NCBI RefSeq assembly: GCF_017592555.1
Contig: NZ_JAGFNS010000016.1
Span: forward strand, 154,083 to 218,082
Direction: 5' to 3'
Length of the DNA stretch: 64,000 nucleotides
Source of the DNA: Actinoplanes flavus
Lineage (GTDB): Bacteria > Actinomycetota > Actinomycetes > Mycobacteriales > Micromonosporaceae
Of the stretch, positions 1 through 8,302 are shown piece by piece. The first letter of the stretch is position 1. Each line of letters begins with the position of its first letter. The translations under genes were made by a program, and so were the position numbers. A model generated the notes under the pieces. That model saw nothing but the letters and a program-made list of their open reading frames with translations, searched no databases and was not told where the DNA came from.

Positions 1-327
1 TTCGTGATGCGCCGCCCGGACGAGTGTCACGAGGAGCTCTGGGCCTGGCTGCTGCGCCGCAACGCCCGGATGTACGGCGTCGCCTTCTCCATCGACACGG
101 CCGGCGACGTCTACCTGACCGGCCGGGTCTCGCTCAAGGGCCTCGACGAGGACGAACTGGACCGCCTGCTCGGTTCGGTGCTGACCTACGCCGACGAGTC
201 CTTCGACACGATGCTGGAGATCGGCTTCAGCTCGTCGATCCGTCGCGAATGGGACTGGCGGGTCAAACGTGGCGAATCGACGGCCAACCTGCGCGCGTTC
301 CAGCACCTGGTGGAACGCGCCGACTGA
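1..327 (+). CDS. YbjN domain protein, 5' end missing
   Basis: The reading frame is open from the first base, so the gene starts upstream; 108 codons to the TGA are present. The visible part (ELWAWLLRRN, FSIDTAGDVYLTGRVSL, DELDRLLGSVLTYADESFD) has the alternating helix/strand pattern of the YbjN family, cytoplasmic proteins that resemble secretion chaperones and whose biochemical role is unsettled. In mycobacteria a YbjN gene sits between the mycothiol glycosyltransferase mshA and gpm1/senX3/regX3, and the same downstream order is seen here, which supports the call. Function beyond the family name is not inferable. Confidence 0.75.
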   Translation, partial: FVMRRPDECHEELWAWLLRRNARMYGVAFSIDTAGDVYLTGRVSLKGLDEDELDRLLGSVLTYADESFDTMLEIGFSSSIRREWDWRVKRGESTANLRAFQHLVERAD

Positions 328-821
328 CCTTTCCGATCATCGGCAGTCCAATGTGGTCACCCCGGCGGGAATCGCGATCGATTCGTACGGATGGCACGCC
401 GCACGCCACTGCGGGGAAGGGTATAGGTCGTGAATTCTTCCGGCGTGCGAACCCGTACGAGTGATTGGCGGATCATCCGATCGGCTGGTTGTTGGTGAAT
501 GTGACGGTCGGAACAAAGGTCGACACGAAATCGGGTTGTCGAGCTTGACTGCCCCAACTAGCGTGGTCGATGGACGCCGAACCGTCAGTTCGGGGAACGG
601 GTCGATCAGCAATGATCGCCGCGGGTCGGCGTTTGGGGACGGGTGGCATGAGCCGTTGGGGGACGGCGCGACCCGAGACCGGCGGTTAGTGCGGGCGGCG
701 CCTATGGGGATGGGTGTCGTCCGCCGCCGCCGGCGCTTTGTTTCCGGCAGATGACTTTTTCTTCACACATGTTCCAGCGAATGGCGCTGTGAATTCCCCG
801 ATTCCCGCGGCCCGCCCGGAT
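328..821. other. 494-base gap without a supported gene
   Basis: This gap lies between the YbjN stop and the stop of the minus-strand MFS gene. Short frames here have the wrong codon bias (many Arg/Gly runs) and no plausible start signals. A TTGACT at 545-550 has no fitting -10, and a short 6-bp inverted repeat (577-582/588-593) is too weak to call a terminator. I see no RNA gene. Confidence 0.5.
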
Positions 822-2063
822 TCACGACATGCTGATCGCGTCTGCCGACCGCTGCTCCCGCAACCACGCCGCCCGCCGGGCCCGCGCCGGAGCGGCCAGC
901 CACTGGCCCACCGCCACGAGCGCGCAGAGAACGAAACATCCGCCCCACAGCGCCGTGCCGCCCGCCTTCTGCAGGATCAGGCCGCCGGCGATCGGGGCCA
1001 GCGCCAGGCCGGCCTGCCAGGAGAGCGAGTTCAGCCCCTGGTAGCGGCCACGCAGCTCGGCCGGGGAGAGCGCCGCGATGGTGGCCGCGTTGCTCGGAGA
1101 CTGGATCATCTCGCCCAGCGTCCAGACCACCACGGTCAGCGCGTAGGTGACCGCCGACCCGGCCAGGCCGACGAGACCGAACCCGGCGCCGATCACCAGC
1201 GTGCCGACGGCCAGCACCCGGGCGCTGTCCCGGCCGTCGATCAGCCGTGGGACGAAGAGCTGGCCGACCACGATGAGCACCCCGTTCACCGCGACGACCA
1301 GCCCGTACGTGGCCGCGGACAGCCCGTCGGCGAGCATCGTGATCGGCAGCGTCGACTGGTGCTGGAACATCACCAGCACGACGCAGAAGTTGAGGCTCAC
1401 GAAGATCAGGAAGGTCCGGTCCCGCAGGACCGTGCCGAGCCCGCCGGAGGGCGCCGCCGTCCGCGTGCGCGGCCCGGTCCGGGCCGGCCGGGTCTCGGCC
1501 AGCAGGATCAGGCTGATCAGGGCGGTGAGCAGGGTGGTGGCCGAGTCCACCACGAAGAGCAGCAGGTAGTCGGCCTGGGCGGCCAGCCCGGCGCAGATCG
1601 CGGCGAGCGCGAAGCCCAGGTTGATCGCCCAGTAGTTCAGGGAGAAGGCGCGGACCCGGTCCGCCTCCGGGACGATGTCGACCATCATGGCGCTGAACGC
1701 CGGGCGCACACCCTCGGCGAACAGGCCCAGGGCGAACGCCGTCGCCAGGATCTGCGGGTACGAGTGGGCGAACCCGAGCGCCAGCATCAGGGCGGACGCG
1801 CCGAACTGGGCGGTCAGCATGGTGGGCCGGCGTCCCCAGCGGTCGGCCAGCACGCCGCCGGTCATCGTGCCGATCGCGCCGCCCACTCCGTACAGGCCGA
1901 GGACCAGGCCGGCCTGGCTCTGACTGAAGCCGCGCTCGCCGGTCAGGTAGATGCTCAGGAACAGCACCACGAAGGAGCCGAGCCGGTTGATCAGGGTTCC
2001 CGTCCACAGGAACCAGAACTGCCGCGGCAGCCCGCCCGCGGCCTCTCGCAACCAACCGTGCAC
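822..2063 (-). CDS. Major facilitator superfamily transporter
   Basis: 413 residues, the normal size of a 12-helix MFS protein. Hydrophobic segments start near residue 20 (FLWTGTLINRLGSFVVLFLS) and continue to the C-terminus. The loop between helices 2 and 3 has the MFS signature GGVLADRWGRRPTM around residues 68-82. It would be an inner-membrane proton-driven exporter, drug or metabolite type; the substrate cannot be read from sequence. The start is GTG with GAGGAG upstream. It is divergent from gpmA across an AT-richer 136-base gap (ATCATTTATTCCCT) that probably holds both promoters. Subfamily assignment is not attempted. Confidence 0.85.
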   Translation of the reverse strand: MHGWLREAAGGLPRQFWFLWTGTLINRLGSFVVLFLSIYLTGERGFSQSQAGLVLGLYGVGGAIGTMTGGVLADRWGRRPTMLTAQFGASALMLALGFAHSYPQILATAFALGLFAEGVRPAFSAMMVDIVPEADRVRAFSLNYWAINLGFALAAICAGLAAQADYLLLFVVDSATTLLTALISLILLAETRPARTGPRTRTAAPSGGLGTVLRDRTFLIFVSLNFCVVLVMFQHQSTLPITMLADGLSAATYGLVVAVNGVLIVVGQLFVPRLIDGRDSARVLAVGTLVIGAGFGLVGLAGSAVTYALTVVVWTLGEMIQSPSNAATIAALSPAELRGRYQGLNSLSWQAGLALAPIAGGLILQKAGGTALWGGCFVLCALVAVGQWLAAPARARRAAWLREQRSADAISMS

Positions 2064-2199
2064 AGAGTCTCCTCAGTAAGCTGTGATCATCATTTATTCC
2101 CTTACATCTGGCGGGCCGGCGCAACCGAGTTTCGGTGTGGTGGCGGACACGTGCCGGGTGGCCGGTACGCGCGCCGCGGCCACGGGGGAAGATGTGTTC

Positions 2200-2949
2200 A
2201 TGACTGGAACCCTGGTGCTGCTGCGACACGGCAACAGCGAGTGGAACGCCAAGAACCTCTTCACCGGCTGGGTCGACGTGGACCTCGACGCCAAGGGGGA
2301 GGCCGAGGCACAGCGCGGCGGCGAGCTTCTCAAGGAGCAGGGGGTGCTGCCCGACGTGGTGCACACCAGCCTTCTGCGTCGCGCCATCCGGACCAGCGAG
2401 ATCGCCCTGCACATCACCGACCGGCACTGGATCCCGGTCAAGCGTCACTGGCGGCTCAACGAGCGTCACTACGGCGCACTGCAGGGCAAGGACAAGAAGC
2501 AGACCCTCGAGACGTACGGCGAGGAGCAGTTCATGCTCTGGCGCCGGTCGTACGACGTGCCGCCGCCCCCGATCGAGGACGACTCCGAGTTCTCCCAGGC
2601 CGGCGACGCCCGGTATGCGGACCTCGCGCCCGAGATCCTGCCGAAGGCGGAGTGCCTGAAGGACGTGCTGGAGCGGGCCCTGCCGTACTGGTACGACGCC
2701 ATCGTCCCGGACCTGCGCGCCGGTAAGACCGTGCTCGTCGCGGCGCACGGCAACTCGCTGCGCGCCATCGTCAAGCACCTGGACGACATCTCCGACGAGG
2801 CGATCGCCAAGCTCAACATCCCGACCGGCATCCCGCTGCGCTACGACCTGGACGAGAACCTCCGCCCGGTCACCAAGGGCGGCACCTACCTCGACCCGGT
2901 CGCCGCGAAGGAGGCCGCCGAGGCGGTCGCCAACCAGGGCAAGAAGTAA
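2200..2949 (+). CDS. gpmA: 2,3-bisphosphoglycerate-dependent phosphoglycerate mutase
   Basis: Interconverts 3-phosphoglycerate and 2-phosphoglycerate in glycolysis/gluconeogenesis, in the cytoplasm. 249 residues, the usual length of the cofactor-dependent enzyme. The phosphohistidine motif LLRHGNSEWN is at residues 7-16, RRAIRTSE follows, then RHWRLNERHYGALQGKDK and AAHGNSLRAIVKHL with the second catalytic histidine. The frame is open further upstream, but ATG at 2200 is chosen because the family begins with TLVLLRHG and GGGGGA lies about 10 bases upstream. Its place beside phoU/senX3/regX3 matches mycobacteria (gpm1). A strong hairpin terminator follows. Confidence 0.96.
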   Translation: MTGTLVLLRHGNSEWNAKNLFTGWVDVDLDAKGEAEAQRGGELLKEQGVLPDVVHTSLLRRAIRTSEIALHITDRHWIPVKRHWRLNERHYGALQGKDKKQTLETYGEEQFMLWRRSYDVPPPPIEDDSEFSQAGDARYADLAPEILPKAECLKDVLERALPYWYDAIVPDLRAGKTVLVAAHGNSLRAIVKHLDDISDEAIAKLNIPTGIPLRYDLDENLRPVTKGGTYLDPVAAKEAAEAVANQGKK

Positions 2950-2952
2950 TGA

Positions 2953-2989
2953 CGAGGGCCGGGACACCCCTGTGGTGCCCCGGCCCTCG
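2953..2989. terminator. Bidirectional hairpin terminator between gpmA and phoU
   Basis: Arms 2953-2968 and 2974-2989 pair over 16 bp with a single A/C mismatch, around a 5-base loop. It lies 4 bases after the gpmA stop, between convergent genes. There is no long T-tract, as is usual in high-GC actinobacteria. Confidence 0.85.
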
Positions 2990-3018
2990 CATCTCCGGGC
3001 TCGCGCCCGGGACCGATC

Positions 3019-3672
3019 TCAGCCCTCGCTGGTCACCGTCTCGCCGGTGACCAGGTAGATGAGGTGTTCGCCGATGTTGACGGCGTGGTCGGCGTAGCGC
3101 TCGTAGAAGCGGCCCAGCAGGGCGCCGTCGATCGCGGTCTCGGCGCCGTAGGGCCAGTCGTCGGCCAGCATGATCTTGAACAGCTCGCGCTCGAGGTCGT
3201 CGATCGCGTCGTCGTCCTTCTCGAGCTGGGCCGCGCCCTCGGCATTCGGCTTGCCGATCAATGCGGTGATCTTCTCGGCCATCTCGTCGGCGACCTGCGC
3301 CATGCTCTTGAAGGTCGGGCGCAGCTCGGCCGGGACCGCGGGCGACGGGTGCCGCCGCGCGGCCGTCTTCGCCACGTGCTCGGCCAGATCGCCCATCCGC
3401 TCCAGGTCGGCGCCGATGTGCAGAGCGGTGATGACCCGCCGCAGGTCGGACGCGACCGGCGCCTGCCGGGCGATGGTGTCCGCCACCTTCAGCTCGACCT
3501 GCTCGTAGATGGCGTCGACCTCACGGTCCCGGTTGATCACCGCTTCGGCGGCGCTCAGGTCGGCGGTCAGCAGGGCGGTGGTCGCCTTGCGCAGTGCGGC
3601 GCGGACCGACTCGGCCATCGTCACCAGCAGACGGCTCACCTCGACGAGATCGGCCTGGTACTCCTCGCGCAT
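3019..3672 (-). CDS. phoU: Phosphate signalling regulator PhoU
   Basis: 217 residues, all-helical, with two repeats carrying the PhoU metal-binding pattern: GADLERMGDLAEH near residues 92-104 and YERYADHAVNIGEH near 190-203. PhoU links the Pst phosphate transporter to the sensor kinase and keeps the kinase quiet when phosphate is plentiful. It lies head to head with senX3-regX3 (SenX3 is the kinase it controls in mycobacteria), separated by 182 bases containing Pho-box-like repeats. The start is ATG with AGAGGA upstream. No pstSCAB genes occur in the window. Confidence 0.95.
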   Translation of the reverse strand: MREEYQADLVEVSRLLVTMAESVRAALRKATTALLTADLSAAEAVINRDREVDAIYEQVELKVADTIARQAPVASDLRRVITALHIGADLERMGDLAEHVAKTAARRHPSPAVPAELRPTFKSMAQVADEMAEKITALIGKPNAEGAAQLEKDDDAIDDLERELFKIMLADDWPYGAETAIDGALLGRFYERYADHAVNIGEHLIYLVTGETVTSEG

Positions 3673-3717
3673 TTCTCAAGTCCTCTTTCGCTGGGTGACA
3701 CCCCGTGTGCCGTGCTC

Positions 3718-3782
3718 ACGCTAGGTCCACGGGACGGCCTCAACATGAACACCGATGAACGACGCCGGGCCTGATGGTGAAC
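3718..3782 (-). promoter_or_regulatory. Predicted phoU promoter with Pho-box-like repeats
   Basis: Read on the minus strand, GTTCAC (3782-3777), GTTCAT (3760-3755) and GTTCAT (3750-3745) are direct repeats spaced 22 and 10 bases, close to two and one 11-base units. The promoter-proximal repeat covers the -35 position of a TAGCGT -10 (3723-3718), leaving a leader of about 40 bases before phoU. GTTCA direct repeats are the known target type of actinobacterial PhoP/RegX3 regulators. Another copy reads ATGAAC at 3829-3834, close to senX3. Binding is inferred. Confidence 0.6.
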
Positions 3783-3854
3783 ATTGTTCGACGCGCGCCC
3801 GATTTGCCGTAATGGCCCTGTGGCTGAGATGAACAATGACCCTACGATCGCAGC

Positions 3855-5135
3855 GTGGAGTGGGAATACGCCGTCGGCCTGGTGTCCGCCGCGCTCGCCG
3901 TCGGTGTGGGAGCGGGACTGACTCTCGCCCGGTTGCGCCGGTCGGGTGGATCGGCCCGGCCCGGCGCACCGGAGGGGAGAGCCGACATCGAACCGGACGA
4001 CGATCGCCCGGCGGGCAAGCACGTCCTCAAGGGGCTCGGCCGCAAGAGTCTCGACTCGCTGCGGGTCGGGGTCGTGGTGCTCGACGCGGAGGACCATCCG
4101 GTCCTGGTCAACCCCGCGGCGCGGGCCATGGGGCTGTTGCGGTCCGGCGGGGCGCCCGGGACCATCGCGGCTCACCCGATCCTGCGTACGCTGGCCGGCC
4201 AGGTGCGCCGCACGGGCGTACGCCGGGAGGTTGAACTCGATCTTCCGCGGGGTCGTGCCGGAGGCGGGCACGCACCGCTCGGCCTGCACCTGCGGGCCGT
4301 CGCGCTGAACTCGACGCACGTCGCGGTCGAGGCCGCCGACGTGACCGAGGCGCACCGTCTCGCCCGGGTCCGCCGTGACTTCGTGGCCAACGTCAGCCAC
4401 GAGCTCAAGACGCCCATCGGGGCCCTGCAGCTCCTGGCCGAGGCGCTGCTCGACGCCACCCAGATGCCCGAGTCGGCGCCGGAGGCCCAGTCCGAGGACC
4501 TGCTGGCGGCGCGCCGGTTCGCCGAGCGCATCCACCACGAGTCCGCCCGGATGGGCCGTCTGGTGAACGAGCTGCTCGAACTGACCCGGTTGCAGGGCGC
4601 CGAGCCGCTGCCCGACCCCGAGCCGGTCTCGCTGGACTGGGTGATCGCCGAGGTGATCGACCGGACCCGGACCACGTCCTCGGCCAAGGGCATCGAGATC
4701 ACCTACGACGGCCCCAAGGGCGTCATGGCGTACGGCAACGACAGCCAGATCGCCACCGCGGTCACCAACCTGGTGGAGAACGCGATCGCGTACTCGGGCG
4801 AGGACACCAAGGTCTCACTCACCCTGCGTCACAGTGACGACTGGCTGGAGATCGACGTCGCGGATCAGGGCATCGGCATCGCCCCGCAGGACGTGGAGCG
4901 GGTCTTCGAGCGGTTCTACCGCGCCGACCAGGCCCGATCCCGGTCCACCGGCGGAACCGGCCTGGGCCTGGCCATCGTCAAGCACATCGCCACCAACCAC
5001 GGGGGCCGGGTCGACGTGACCAGTTCACTCGGCGACGGCTCTACGTTCACCTTGCGCCTACCCGCGCGACCCCCCGAGTCCCCCTCGTCGTCACCGACGG
5101 CGATTGAGATCGAGTCCGGTGTGGCCGGGCGTTGA
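3855..5135 (+). CDS. senX3: Phosphate-responsive sensor histidine kinase SenX3
   Basis: 426 residues. One N-terminal membrane helix (about residues 5-25) is followed by a PAS-like domain (about 65-160). A HisKA domain has phospho-acceptor His182 in NVSHELKTP. The HATPase domain shows NLVENAI, GIGIAPQD and GGTGLGLAIVKH boxes. It phosphorylates RegX3 when phosphate is scarce and is held back by PhoU. GTG at 3855 is preceded by TACGAT (3843-3848) plus six bases, so the transcript is probably leaderless. regX3 follows after 30 bases, presumably as one operon. The gene pair and phoU neighbour match mycobacteria; the single rather than double membrane helix should be checked. Confidence 0.93.
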   Translation: MEWEYAVGLVSAALAVGVGAGLTLARLRRSGGSARPGAPEGRADIEPDDDRPAGKHVLKGLGRKSLDSLRVGVVVLDAEDHPVLVNPAARAMGLLRSGGAPGTIAAHPILRTLAGQVRRTGVRREVELDLPRGRAGGGHAPLGLHLRAVALNSTHVAVEAADVTEAHRLARVRRDFVANVSHELKTPIGALQLLAEALLDATQMPESAPEAQSEDLLAARRFAERIHHESARMGRLVNELLELTRLQGAEPLPDPEPVSLDWVIAEVIDRTRTTSSAKGIEITYDGPKGVMAYGNDSQIATAVTNLVENAIAYSGEDTKVSLTLRHSDDWLEIDVADQGIGIAPQDVERVFERFYRADQARSRSTGGTGLGLAIVKHIATNHGGRVDVTSSLGDGSTFTLRLPARPPESPSSSPTAIEIESGVAGR

Positions 5136-5165
5136 CCCGGCCGCCGACGACGGAAGGAAACTTCA

Positions 5166-5849
5166 TTGGCCCGCGTGCTCGTGGTCGAGGACGAGGAGTC
5201 GTTCTCCGACGCCCTGTCGTACATGCTGCGTAAGGAGGGTTTCGAGGTCTCGGTCGCCGCGACCGGAACCTCCGCGCTCACGCAGTTCGACCGGACCGGT
5301 GCCGACATCGTGCTCCTCGACCTCATGTTGCCGGAGATGTCCGGCACCGAGGTCTGCCGCCAACTGCGGCAGCGCTCGGCGGTTCCGATCATCATGGTCA
5401 CCGCCCGGGACAGCGAGATCGACAAGGTGGTCGGTCTGGAGATCGGTGCGGACGACTACGTCACCAAGCCGTATTCTCCGCGGGAGCTGGTCGCCCGCAT
5501 CCGTGCGGTGCTGCGCCGCCAGGGGGCCGAGGCCGCCGAGGTGAGCACCCCGACACTCGCCGCCGGCCCGGTCCGGATGGACGTCGAACGGCATGTGGTG
5601 ACCGTCGACGGCACCGGCGTCCAGCTGCCGCTGAAGGAGTTCGAGCTGCTCGAGCTGCTGCTGCGCAACGCCGGCCGGGTGCTCACCCGGGGCCAGCTGA
5701 TCGACCGGGTCTGGGGCGCCGACTACGTGGGCGACACCAAGACGCTGGACGTGCACGTGAAGCGGCTGCGTTCCAAGGTGGAGCCGGAGCCGTCCGCGCC
5801 GCGTTACATCGTCACCGTGCGAGGTCTGGGCTACAAGTTCGAGCCCTGA
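5166..5849 (+). CDS. regX3: Response regulator RegX3 (OmpR/PhoB type)
   Basis: 227 residues. The receiver domain (1-120) has acidic pocket Glu8-Asp9, phospho-acceptor Asp52 (VLLDLMLPEM) and Lys101 (DYVTKPYSPRE). The C-terminal winged helix (about 130-225) ends GLGYKFEP, typical of OmpR/PhoB regulators. It activates phosphate-starvation genes and probably its own operon and phoU through the repeats at 3745-3834. TTG at 5166 is used as start because it gives the canonical VLVVEDE N-terminus and has GGAAGGA nine bases upstream; no ATG or GTG fits. Confidence 0.94.
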   Translation: MARVLVVEDEESFSDALSYMLRKEGFEVSVAATGTSALTQFDRTGADIVLLDLMLPEMSGTEVCRQLRQRSAVPIIMVTARDSEIDKVVGLEIGADDYVTKPYSPRELVARIRAVLRRQGAEAAEVSTPTLAAGPVRMDVERHVVTVDGTGVQLPLKEFELLELLLRNAGRVLTRGQLIDRVWGADYVGDTKTLDVHVKRLRSKVEPEPSAPRYIVTVRGLGYKFEP

Positions 5850-5891
5850 TTTCACCCTTGCGTGATGACAACATGCCCCGTGACAATGGAG

Positions 5892-6755
5892 TCATCGGGA
5901 GGCCGTCCGTGAGCGGCCACCCGACCCCCCTGGAAAAGGCGGCGAGGCCGGCTCACGCCCGCCTCGCCGCTGGGGAGCGGCCGCCTCGGCCGTGGCCGGG
6001 TGCACCGCGATCAGGCCGCTCTTGATCCGGGCCGCGCAGATGGTGGCCAGTTTCTCGTAGGCGGCGGCGCCGATCAGCTCGGTCAGCTCCGGGGCGTAGG
6101 TGAGGTACATCGGCTCGGTCCCGACGTGGGCCTCCGAGGACGACGTGCACCACCAGGCGAGGTCGTGGCCGCCCGGCCCCCAGCCGCGGCGGTCGAACTC
6201 GGTCAAAGTGGACTGGAGCAACTTCGTCCCGTCCGGGCGGGTGATCCAGTCCTGCTCCCGGCGGACCGGCAGTTGCCAGCAGACGTCCGGCTTGTAGGCG
6301 AGCGGGTGCACCCCGTCCCGCAGAGCCTGGGCGTGCAGTGCGCAGCCGCCACCGCCGGGGAAATCCGCCTCGTTGAGGAAGACACAGGGGCCGTCCGCGG
6401 ACCGCGTCGCCGTACGCCGGGCGGGCTTCGTCCCGTCGACCGTGTCCACCTCGGTGTAATTCTTGAACCCGCGCCGGTGGTGCTGCCAGGTCTGCGGGGT
6501 GAGTTTCGCGGCCGCCGCCTTCACCCGGTTCTCGTCGTCGGCGTCGGTGAAGAACGCGCCGTGCGAGCAGCAGCCGTCCTCGGCGCGGCCGGGCAGGATG
6601 CCCCGGCAGGCGGAGCCGAAGACGCAGGTCCACCGGGAGAGCAGCCAGGTCAGGTCGGCCCGGACCAGATGCTGTTCGTCGGCGGGGTCGAGGAATTCGA
6701 TCCATTCCCGAGGGAAGTCGAGGGGTACTTCCCGGGTGGGCGGCGTGCGGCTCAT
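5892..6755 (-). CDS. Cysteine-rich DUF3109/YkgJ-like protein
   Basis: 287 residues, soluble. Cysteines cluster in CVFGSACRG and GCCSHGAFF (about residues 44-70), with more at CVFLNEADF, GGGGCALHAQAL and CWQLPVRRE. This spacing resembles the YkgJ/DUF3109 metal-chelating proteins, whose function is unknown, and a zinc or iron-sulfur site is likely. The last 30 residues are low-complexity Gly/Arg/Ser. ATG at 6755 is preceded by TACCCT plus seven bases, suggesting a leaderless transcript. It is convergent with regX3, 42 bases away. The DUF number is from memory of the motif and is less certain than the description. Confidence 0.7.
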   Translation of the reverse strand: MSRTPPTREVPLDFPREWIEFLDPADEQHLVRADLTWLLSRWTCVFGSACRGILPGRAEDGCCSHGAFFTDADDENRVKAAAAKLTPQTWQHHRRGFKNYTEVDTVDGTKPARRTATRSADGPCVFLNEADFPGGGGCALHAQALRDGVHPLAYKPDVCWQLPVRREQDWITRPDGTKLLQSTLTEFDRRGWGPGGHDLAWWCTSSSEAHVGTEPMYLTYAPELTELIGAAAYEKLATICAARIKSGLIAVHPATAEAAAPQRRGGREPASPPFPGGSGGRSRTASR

Positions 6756-6840
6756 CCGGCTCAGGGTACGCGCACCGGTGGATCATGACCGTTTAGAGCG
6801 GATATATCCGAGCCTGTTGCGCGCCGCTACGCTGGAGAGC

Positions 6841-7650
6841 GTGACTTCCCGCGTACCCGTGCTTCTCTCCAGCTCCTCGGTCTTCCCCGAGCCGACGGCG
6901 GCGGCGTTCGAGATGGCGGCCACGGTCGGCTACGACGGTCTCGAGGTCATGGTGTGGACCGACGCCGTCAGTCAGGACGCCGGCGCCCTCAAGGGCCTGG
7001 CCGATCACTACGGCGTGCCGGTCCTCTCGGTCCACGCGCCCTGCCTGCTGGTCACCCAGCGGGTGTGGAGTTCCGATCCGTGGGAGCGGCTGACCCGGGC
7101 CGCCCAGCTCGCCGAGACGCTCGGCGCGCCGACCGTGGTGGTGCACCCGCCGTTCCGCTGGCAGGGCGACTACGCGCGCAACTTCGCCGAGGGGCTCACC
7201 AAGGTCCGCGGCCGCCATCCGGATCTCACCTTCGCGGTGGAGAACATGTTCCCGGTCAAGATGGCCGGCCGCTGGGTGGTGCCGTACAACCCGGGTTGGG
7301 ATCCGACCGAGACCGGCTTCAACGCCTACACGCTGGACCTGTCGCACTGCGCCGCGTCCCGCGTCGACGCGCTGGAGATGGCCGACCGGATGGGCGCCGG
7401 CCTGCGTCACGTCCACCTCGGCGACGGCACCGGCGAGGGCCGCGACGAGCACCTCGTGCCGGGCCGCGGCAACCAGCCGTGCGCCGAGCTGCTGCGCTCG
7501 CTGGCCGGCCGCGGTTTCACCGGATCGGTGGCGCTGGAGATCAACACCCGCAAGGCGGCGAGCCGCCCGGCCCGCGAGGCCGACCTGCGCGAGGCGCTGG
7601 CCTTCGCCCGGCGCCACCTGGAGACCAGTCCCGCTGTCAGGCAGGCGTGA
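6841..7650 (+). CDS. Sugar phosphate isomerase/epimerase-like TIM-barrel protein
   Basis: 269 residues in the AP-endonuclease-2 fold. Metal-ligand positions are recognisable in TVVVHPPFRW, FAVENMFP, TLDLSHCAAS, LRHVHLGDGTGEGRDEH and ALEINTRKA. The C-terminal VHLGDGTGEGRDEHLVPGRG segment is typical of actinobacterial homologues found near regX3 (M. tuberculosis Rv0498 lies in the same neighbourhood). The substrate is unknown. The frame is open upstream, but GTG at 6841 is chosen: TACGCT at 6828-6833 sits seven bases before it, as in other leaderless genes here. Its 3' end overlaps the next, convergent gene by 14 bases. Confidence 0.8.
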   Translation: MTSRVPVLLSSSSVFPEPTAAAFEMAATVGYDGLEVMVWTDAVSQDAGALKGLADHYGVPVLSVHAPCLLVTQRVWSSDPWERLTRAAQLAETLGAPTVVVHPPFRWQGDYARNFAEGLTKVRGRHPDLTFAVENMFPVKMAGRWVVPYNPGWDPTETGFNAYTLDLSHCAASRVDALEMADRMGAGLRHVHLGDGTGEGRDEHLVPGRGNQPCAELLRSLAGRGFTGSVALEINTRKAASRPAREADLREALAFARRHLETSPAVRQA

Positions 7651-8179
7651 GGGTGGCGTTCGCGGCCCGCTTGCGGGCCCGGTGCGCGGCCACGTGCGAG
7701 CGGGTGGCGCAGCGCTCCGAGCAGAACCGGCGGCAGTTGTTCGACGACGTGTCCAGATAGACGTTGCCGCAGCGGTCGTCGGCGCAGATCCCGAAGCGGG
7801 CGCTGCCGAACTCGCAGAGCCAGACGGAGAGGCCCCACACGGCGCCGGCCAGGTACTCGGCGCTGACCGAGGAGCCGCGGCTGGTCACGTGCATGTGCCA
7901 GTCGCTGGCGTCGTGACCGGAGATGCGTGGCTGCACCGGGTACGCCTCGAGGAGGCTGTTCAGCTCCCGCACCGCGTCGTTGTCGTGACCGGCGGTGCCG
8001 TGTTCGAAGACCTCGCGCAGCCGGCGCTGGGCACGGCGGAACGCGACGAGGTCCTTCTCCGCGACCTGATCGCGCATGTAGGCCTGATCGCCGGAGAACA
8101 GGGCACGCAACCCGGCGAGGTCGTCCAGACCGGCGTTGACGAGGTCGATCGCCGTCCGGGCGTACGCATCGAAGTTCAC
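7637..8179 (-). CDS. ABATE-domain protein with CGNR zinc finger
   Basis: 180 residues. The N-terminal helical part (DAYARTAIDLVNAG, FRRAQRRLREVFEHG) is of the ABATE stress-domain type. The C-terminus has a CGNR zinc finger, CADDRCGNVYLDTSSNNCRRFCSERC, followed by a basic tail (AAHRARKRA). Such proteins are presumed DNA-binding regulators. The frame continues upstream, but GTG at 8179 is preferred: TACCGT (8191-8186 on the minus strand) lies six bases upstream, indicating a leaderless start. It is divergent from proline dehydrogenase. Confidence 0.82.
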   Translation of the reverse strand: MNFDAYARTAIDLVNAGLDDLAGLRALFSGDQAYMRDQVAEKDLVAFRRAQRRLREVFEHGTAGHDNDAVRELNSLLEAYPVQPRISGHDASDWHMHVTSRGSSVSAEYLAGAVWGLSVWLCEFGSARFGICADDRCGNVYLDTSSNNCRRFCSERCATRSHVAAHRARKRAANATLTPA

Positions 8180-8302
8180 CCGACAACGGTAGCGGCACCG
8201 GGGGCGATGCAGCACACATGTGCTGCCCCCATCGGGTCCGATCGGTGCTGATCGGCGGCGCACCGCGGCATCCGCGACGGGCTCGGAGGTTACGCTCGGC
8301 CC

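Noticed and set aside
545..573. Promoter with TTGACT
   Set aside because: No -10 at 16-18 bases; only chance match.
714..2726. 670-codon plus-strand frame through the MFS transporter and into gpmA
   Set aside because: It is antisense to a clear MFS gene and out of frame with gpmA; it is Arg/Gln-rich with no family motif, an effect of high third-position GC.
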